The notes beneath the pieces are model-generated. The model was not told where the DNA came from. It was given only the letters and a program-made list of their open reading frames with translations, and did no database searches. This document shows positions 60,895 to 64,000 of a stretch of DNA of 64,000 nt, one piece after another; the stretch's first letter is position 1, and each line of letters begins with the position of its first letter. A program made the position numbers and the translations under genes. This DNA is from Terriglobia bacterium (lineage in GTDB: Bacteria > Acidobacteriota > Terriglobia > Terriglobales > Acidobacteriaceae), in NCBI GenBank assembly GCA_020072585.1, contig JAIQGL010000001.1, forward strand, positions 1-64,000. The letters run 5' to 3'.

Positions 60895-61464
60895 CTATTC
60901 GTTCGGGCAAATTCTCGTGTGGCACCCGCTGCCACCACCGCCGCCGGTGTAGCTCCAGCCCGCGGTTGCGCTTGCGTATGGTACTCCCAGATACACGGCG
61001 CTGCCGGTGGAGGAGGCGGAACCTTCGCTGAGGGTATTGAGTGTTGTGGCCACGTCTACGATCACGTCGATGTTCGCGTAACCGGTAAACTGCTGTAGCC
61101 AGTTATAGACTGCAGTGGGGTCTTGGGCATAGATGCTGTTGCCGTTGACGACAAACCCAAAGTTCTGTTGACCGACAATAAGCCCTGTCGTGAGGTCTTT
61201 CACGCTCACTGTGGCCGTGCCGCTGGTGGTGGTAATCGCCGCATTCGTCAGCGACAAGTTGAGAAACGCCTGGTTGGCATCGAAACCAACCAGATAGCTT
61301 CCTGGCGGGTCCCATATGATCTTGTGGGTTACTGTGATGCTCGGGCCAGTTTTCTGGCTCTCAGTGACACTGACGGTGGTCTCCTGTGTGCAGCCGGCAA
61401 GGAACAGAAGGGTGCAGGCCAGAACGGCGCCCGCAGCTATCCTGCGAACTATATTAGACATCAT
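60895..61464 (-). CDS. Putative lipoprotein with Ig-like/beta-rich body
   Basis: ATG 61464 is chosen because GGAGGAA lies just before it, inside the longer frame. The 189-residue protein has a lipoprotein signal (ACTLLFLAGC) with Cys near residue 24. The mature part is Thr/Ser/Val-rich and beta-strand-like (ITVTHKIIWDPPGSYLVG), ending with a glycine-rich tail with two cysteines (GSGCHTRIC). No domain is recognised. It is upstream of the other lipoprotein gene on the same strand, 82 bp apart. Confidence 0.6.
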   Translation of the reverse strand: MMSNIVRRIAAGAVLACTLLFLAGCTQETTVSVTESQKTGPSITVTHKIIWDPPGSYLVGFDANQAFLNLSLTNAAITTTSGTATVSVKDLTTGLIVGQQNFGFVVNGNSIYAQDPTAVYNWLQQFTGYANIDVIVDVATTLNTLSEGSASSTGSAVYLGVPYASATAGWSYTGGGGGSGCHTRICPNE

Positions 61465-62034
61465 TTCCTCCATAAATATATTGATTGATATGAATCGAAC
61501 CTTGAGGAGGGACGAGACTCGAACACTATCGCAAAGATCTAGTTCATAAAGCAGTGACGTGGATCACCGTGCATTGTGATATGTAGTTAAATCCTTATAT
61601 CAACTACAAGTTTTACCTATAGTTAACTTCTATATTAGATATTTCACAAATTAGTCGCTAGTTTTTGGATGATAGCTTTGATCATAGGTCGCAGGTGGTT
61701 TAGCCTTCGGTAAGGTAGTTCCGAAATGGAATTCATGCCGTGGGATCGCACTTGGTATTGTTTGGATTCATCTCCGACCGCGAACTCGCAATCCTCGGTG
61801 CAGCTTCGTGCCGCGCTAAAGATTGTTCACACTTCCTCAGTTCAATCACCTCCAGGTTTCGCGGGCATTTCGGTCAGTTATGCGCCCAGCAGATAATCAG
61901 GTTGCGGCCGTCTTTTCTGTGCCCATGTTTCAGGAAGTTGCGGTTTTCAAATTCAAGCTCAATGCGCACCATCTGCCACTGCCCCGCGCCACCTCGCGCA
62001 TGGCCTCGCGATCCGGAAATTCGGTCTGTATCCG
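61465..62034. other. A/T-rich intergenic region
   Basis: No gene is supported. Bases about 61545-61680 are clearly A/T-rich and probably carry promoter sequences of the minus-strand lipoprotein genes. Short frames in 61740-62034 have no recognisable pattern; part may be the eroded 5' half of the SDR remnant that follows. Confidence 0.5.
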
Positions 62035-62210
62035 ATGGACAGTGAAGCCCAGTCGCAGCGTGTGGTCTCCACCAACATCGCAGGCTTTTTCTATGTGTCA
62101 CAGGAAGCAGCACGCCACATGCGGCAGAAGGGCGGCGGTCAAATCATCATGATCTCCACGACACTGGCTTAGCAAGCCGGTGGCCGGAGTAAATGCGGCG
62201 CCCAGGCGAG
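62035..62210 (+). pseudogene. Remnant of a short-chain dehydrogenase/reductase gene
   Basis: The frame from 62035 encodes NIAGFFYVSQEAARHMRQKG and GGQIIMISTTLA before a TAG at 62170-62172. This is the beta5/active-site-serine part of classical SDR enzymes. After a +1 shift the sequence KPVAGVNAA continues the SDR pattern, so a frameshift and stop have destroyed the gene. Neither the Rossmann glycine motif nor the YxxxK motif remains. It lies near a complete SDR start at 63856. Confidence 0.65.
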
Positions 62211-62398
62211 GAAGTGATAGACCACCACTGGGAGAGCGCGGCGAGGAGCAGGTGGGAAGAACGCTTCGTTCAGTTCTGACGGCAGGAAACTACAGGTGTA
62301 TCCCTACTGGCAGGCATTGACATTCCAGCGGCCGGCAAGATGCCGAATCATCACGAGAATGGTTTCTATGTTCGAAATGATTGCTGGGCTGCGCGCTC
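62173..62398. other. Region between SDR remnant and AraC gene
   Basis: Beyond the short frame-shifted SDR trace up to about 62210, nothing recognisable is present. It is bounded by the 3' end of the minus-strand regulator gene. Confidence 0.4.
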
Positions 62399-63358
62399 TC
62401 AGGCGGTTCTCCTGATCTCCTTAACACCTACATTAAGCCGCTGGCGCAGCAGTGCTCGCAGAGTCGCGCCGTCTGCGTATCCCACGCGAGTGGCAACTTC
62501 GTCCACGGTCGCGCTGCCCGTTTTCAAGAGATGCACCGCACGCTCCACCCGCAAGCTCTGGAAATAAGACAGCGGTGATTTTCCGAGCACGCTCTGCAAG
62601 TGGCGCGCGAGTGTCCGCTTGCTGGACCCAGTGGCTTTGGCCGCATCGTCGAGCGAAAACCCCTTGCTCAATCTCGCGCGGGCCCAACCTTCGAAGCGTT
62701 GGACCAGGGGGTCCGCGTGGACCAGGTGATCGGTCAGGGCATACGCAGACTGCGACGGACGGGAATCGACGATAAGATATTTCGCGGTGAGAGAAGCAAG
62801 CTGCGGACTCACTCCCCGAATCAGCCATAGAGCAAGGTCCATATGGCTCAGCGCCGCCCCCGCAGTCACGAAGCGGCCAGATCTGACGAGCATGTTCGAT
62901 TCATCGAGCAACACGTTCGGGTATCGCTTGCGAAACAGCGGCGCCAGCCACCAGGTTGTAGTTGCGCGCTGATGATCGAGTAGGCCCGACTCAGCCATTA
63001 CAAAGGTCCCGACGCAGGCGGCCGTCATCGTTGCACCGCGGCGGGACCACCGTTGAAGCGCAGCACCGGCGTCCCGGATGTCTGGCCGGACAAGGGCATT
63101 TTCCAATGGACCGGGCATCTTGAATCCAATTGCCGGGACCACGACGCAGTCAGGCATCCGCGCGTCAATGGCAGCAACGGGAACGCTGAGCCCCTGCGAT
63201 GTCTTGACTGCCTTTCGTACCCCCACAATCTTCACATCAAATCGTGGCACCGCTAGACCGGCGACCTCAATCAATTCGTTCGCGGTCTGGAATGCATCGA
63301 GCACAGCCGAGAGGCCCAAATCAAAGACGCCGTCAAGTACAAGCACATTTATGCGCAT
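62399..63358 (-). CDS. GlxA-type AraC-family transcription regulator
   Basis: ATG 63358 gives 319 residues. The N-terminal half is a DJ-1/PfpI-like domain (INVLVLDGVFDLGLSAVLD, ATMTAACVGTFVMAESGLL, where the elbow Cys is kept). The C-terminal half is an AraC double helix-turn-helix: FSLDDAAKATGSSKRTLARH and VDEVATRVGYADGATLRALL. GlxA-type regulators respond to amide or amino compounds; the ligand here is unknown. It is divergent from the ABM monooxygenase gene at 63459 and likely controls it and the SDR gene. Confidence 0.88.
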   Translation of the reverse strand: MRINVLVLDGVFDLGLSAVLDAFQTANELIEVAGLAVPRFDVKIVGVRKAVKTSQGLSVPVAAIDARMPDCVVVPAIGFKMPGPLENALVRPDIRDAGAALQRWSRRGATMTAACVGTFVMAESGLLDHQRATTTWWLAPLFRKRYPNVLLDESNMLVRSGRFVTAGAALSHMDLALWLIRGVSPQLASLTAKYLIVDSRPSQSAYALTDHLVHADPLVQRFEGWARARLSKGFSLDDAAKATGSSKRTLARHLQSVLGKSPLSYFQSLRVERAVHLLKTGSATVDEVATRVGYADGATLRALLRQRLNVGVKEIRRTA

Positions 63359-63458
63359 GGCAATAATGATATCAAATAAGGCATTCTTGCCTCTAGTGTG
63401 AAAACGCACCGAGACGTAGTCTCGGAACAGGCCGCACTCGGCCTAAGGAGAATTGAAA

Positions 63459-63776
63459 ATGCTTGCACTTGGATTGTTTGTACGTCTTGAGGCAAAACCC
63501 GGGAAGGAAAAAGAGGTCGCCGCCTTCCTGAAACAAGGTCTTCAACTGGCACATCAGGAAGCCACCACTCCGCTGTGGTTCGCGCTGCGCCTGGGCCCAT
63601 CCACGTTCGGCGTATTCGATGCGTTTGCCGATGAGTCGGGAAGGCAAGCCCACCTCAACGGGCCCATTGCCAAAGCACTCTTTGCCAAGGCGCCAGATCT
63701 CTTGGCCGTGCCGCCTTCCATAGAAAAACATGAGGTTCTGGGAGCCAAGCTTCCGCAGGAGGTGGTAGTCGGCTAG
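63459..63776 (+). CDS. Antibiotic biosynthesis monooxygenase (ABM)-fold protein
   Basis: ATG 63459 follows AAGGAG. The 105-residue protein shows the ABM dimeric alpha/beta barrel: MLALGLFVRLEAKPGKEKEV at the start, then LWFALRLGPSTFGVFDAFAD and GPIAKALFAKAPDLLA. ABM-fold enzymes oxidise aromatic compounds or act as small stress proteins. It is divergent from the GlxA-type regulator and 79 bp before an SDR gene, so the three form a likely regulated set. Confidence 0.8.
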   Translation: MLALGLFVRLEAKPGKEKEVAAFLKQGLQLAHQEATTPLWFALRLGPSTFGVFDAFADESGRQAHLNGPIAKALFAKAPDLLAVPPSIEKHEVLGAKLPQEVVVG

Positions 63777-63855
63777 AAGTGTGTTGCTGCTAGGGCGGCT
63801 CATTCTGAGGCCGCCCCAACAACACAGAATCAGCCCACTACCCAGGAGGTTCTAA

Positions 63856-64000
63856 ATGCAGATTAAGTTTCAGACAGCTTTGATCACCGGCAGCTCACGC
63901 GGATTGGGGCGGCAGATTGCGGTGAAACTGGCGACGGAGGGTGTTAAGAGAATCGCCATTCATTACCGGACGGGGAGGTCCGATGCGGAGACTACTTTGT
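63856..64000 (+). CDS. Short-chain dehydrogenase/reductase, N-terminus (cut by window end)
   Basis: The frame starts at ATG 63856 after a strong AGGAGGT. The 48 visible residues include ALITGSSRGLGRQIAVKLA, the NAD(P)-binding TGxxxGxG motif of classical SDR enzymes, and RIAIHYRTGRSDAE, which suggests an NADPH-type pocket. The catalytic YxxxK lies beyond the window. It probably belongs to one unit with the ABM-fold gene. Confidence 0.85.
   Translation, partial: MQIKFQTALITGSSRGLGRQIAVKLATEGVKRIAIHYRTGRSDAETTL

Overview
The window joins two unlike regions. From position 1 to about 39.07 kb it is the right-hand part of an integrated conjugative element (ICE). From about 39.07 kb to 64 kb it is ordinary bacterial chromosome. 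The host is most likely an Acidobacteriota member, probably class Terriglobia. This rests on an ADOP-type orphan MacB/FtsX permease, exported proteins that resemble acidobacterial ones, and dispersed intergenic repeats of a kind common in such genomes. No rRNA or marker gene is present, so the assignment is an inference.

ICE, transfer module (1-12.1 kb, + strand): the 3' end of a VirB4 ATPase gene, then VirB9/TrbG, VirB10/TrbI, VirB5/TrbJ, VirB6/TrbL, VirB8/TrbF, a small membrane protein, a VirD4-like coupling ATPase and a replication-relaxation-type protein. A 0.9-kb hairpin-rich non-coding stretch follows, then a small accessory protein, VirB11 and a topoisomerase III. Several genes overlap by 4 bp, as in one transcription unit. 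No classical relaxase is visible; the element continues beyond the left edge.

ICE, cargo (12.1-25.3 kb): a superinfection-immunity-type membrane protein, small membrane and secreted proteins, an ADOP permease, a protein with three ribbon-helix-helix-like units, and a large NB-ARC/WD40/TIR protein that looks like a STAND antiphage sensor with an NADase-type effector. A three-gene minus-strand cassette follows (M24-like fold, radical SAM, Gfo/Idh/MocA oxidoreductase).

ICE, early-transfer-like region and second cargo (25.3-39.07 kb): an ArdC-like antirestriction protein with a damaged metalloprotease motif, a sigma/HTH-like protein, a HipA-like kinase and an SSB. The ardC-like, kinase and ssb genes sit behind long non-coding leaders with inverted repeats, which resemble single-strand promoters in concept. 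Next is a tightly coupled two-gene operon: a ~1.7-kb receiver-HD protein gene and a ~5.2-kb gene combining a GHKL ATPase, a STAS-like domain and two phosphoribosyltransferase-like domains. I do not recognise this as a named system and rate it the best candidate for an undescribed one. A tyrosine integrase with a four-cysteine insert faces the 3' end of tRNA-Ser(GCU), which marks the ICE right end.

Chromosome (39.07-64 kb): a small membrane protein, an exported metallo-beta-lactamase-fold hydrolase, a protein whose C-terminus was built from a dispersed repeat, and an MmeI-like single-chain restriction-modification enzyme with a nearby XRE controller behind a perfect 18-bp palindrome. Metabolic and envelope genes follow: amidohydrolase, PLP decarboxylase, DUF3667-like protein, exported hydrolase, CorA, VOC protein with divergent MarR regulator and paired operators, M1 aminopeptidase, GNAT, ATP-grasp, two lipoproteins. 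The window ends with a decayed SDR remnant, a GlxA-type AraC regulator, an ABM-fold monooxygenase and the start of another SDR gene.
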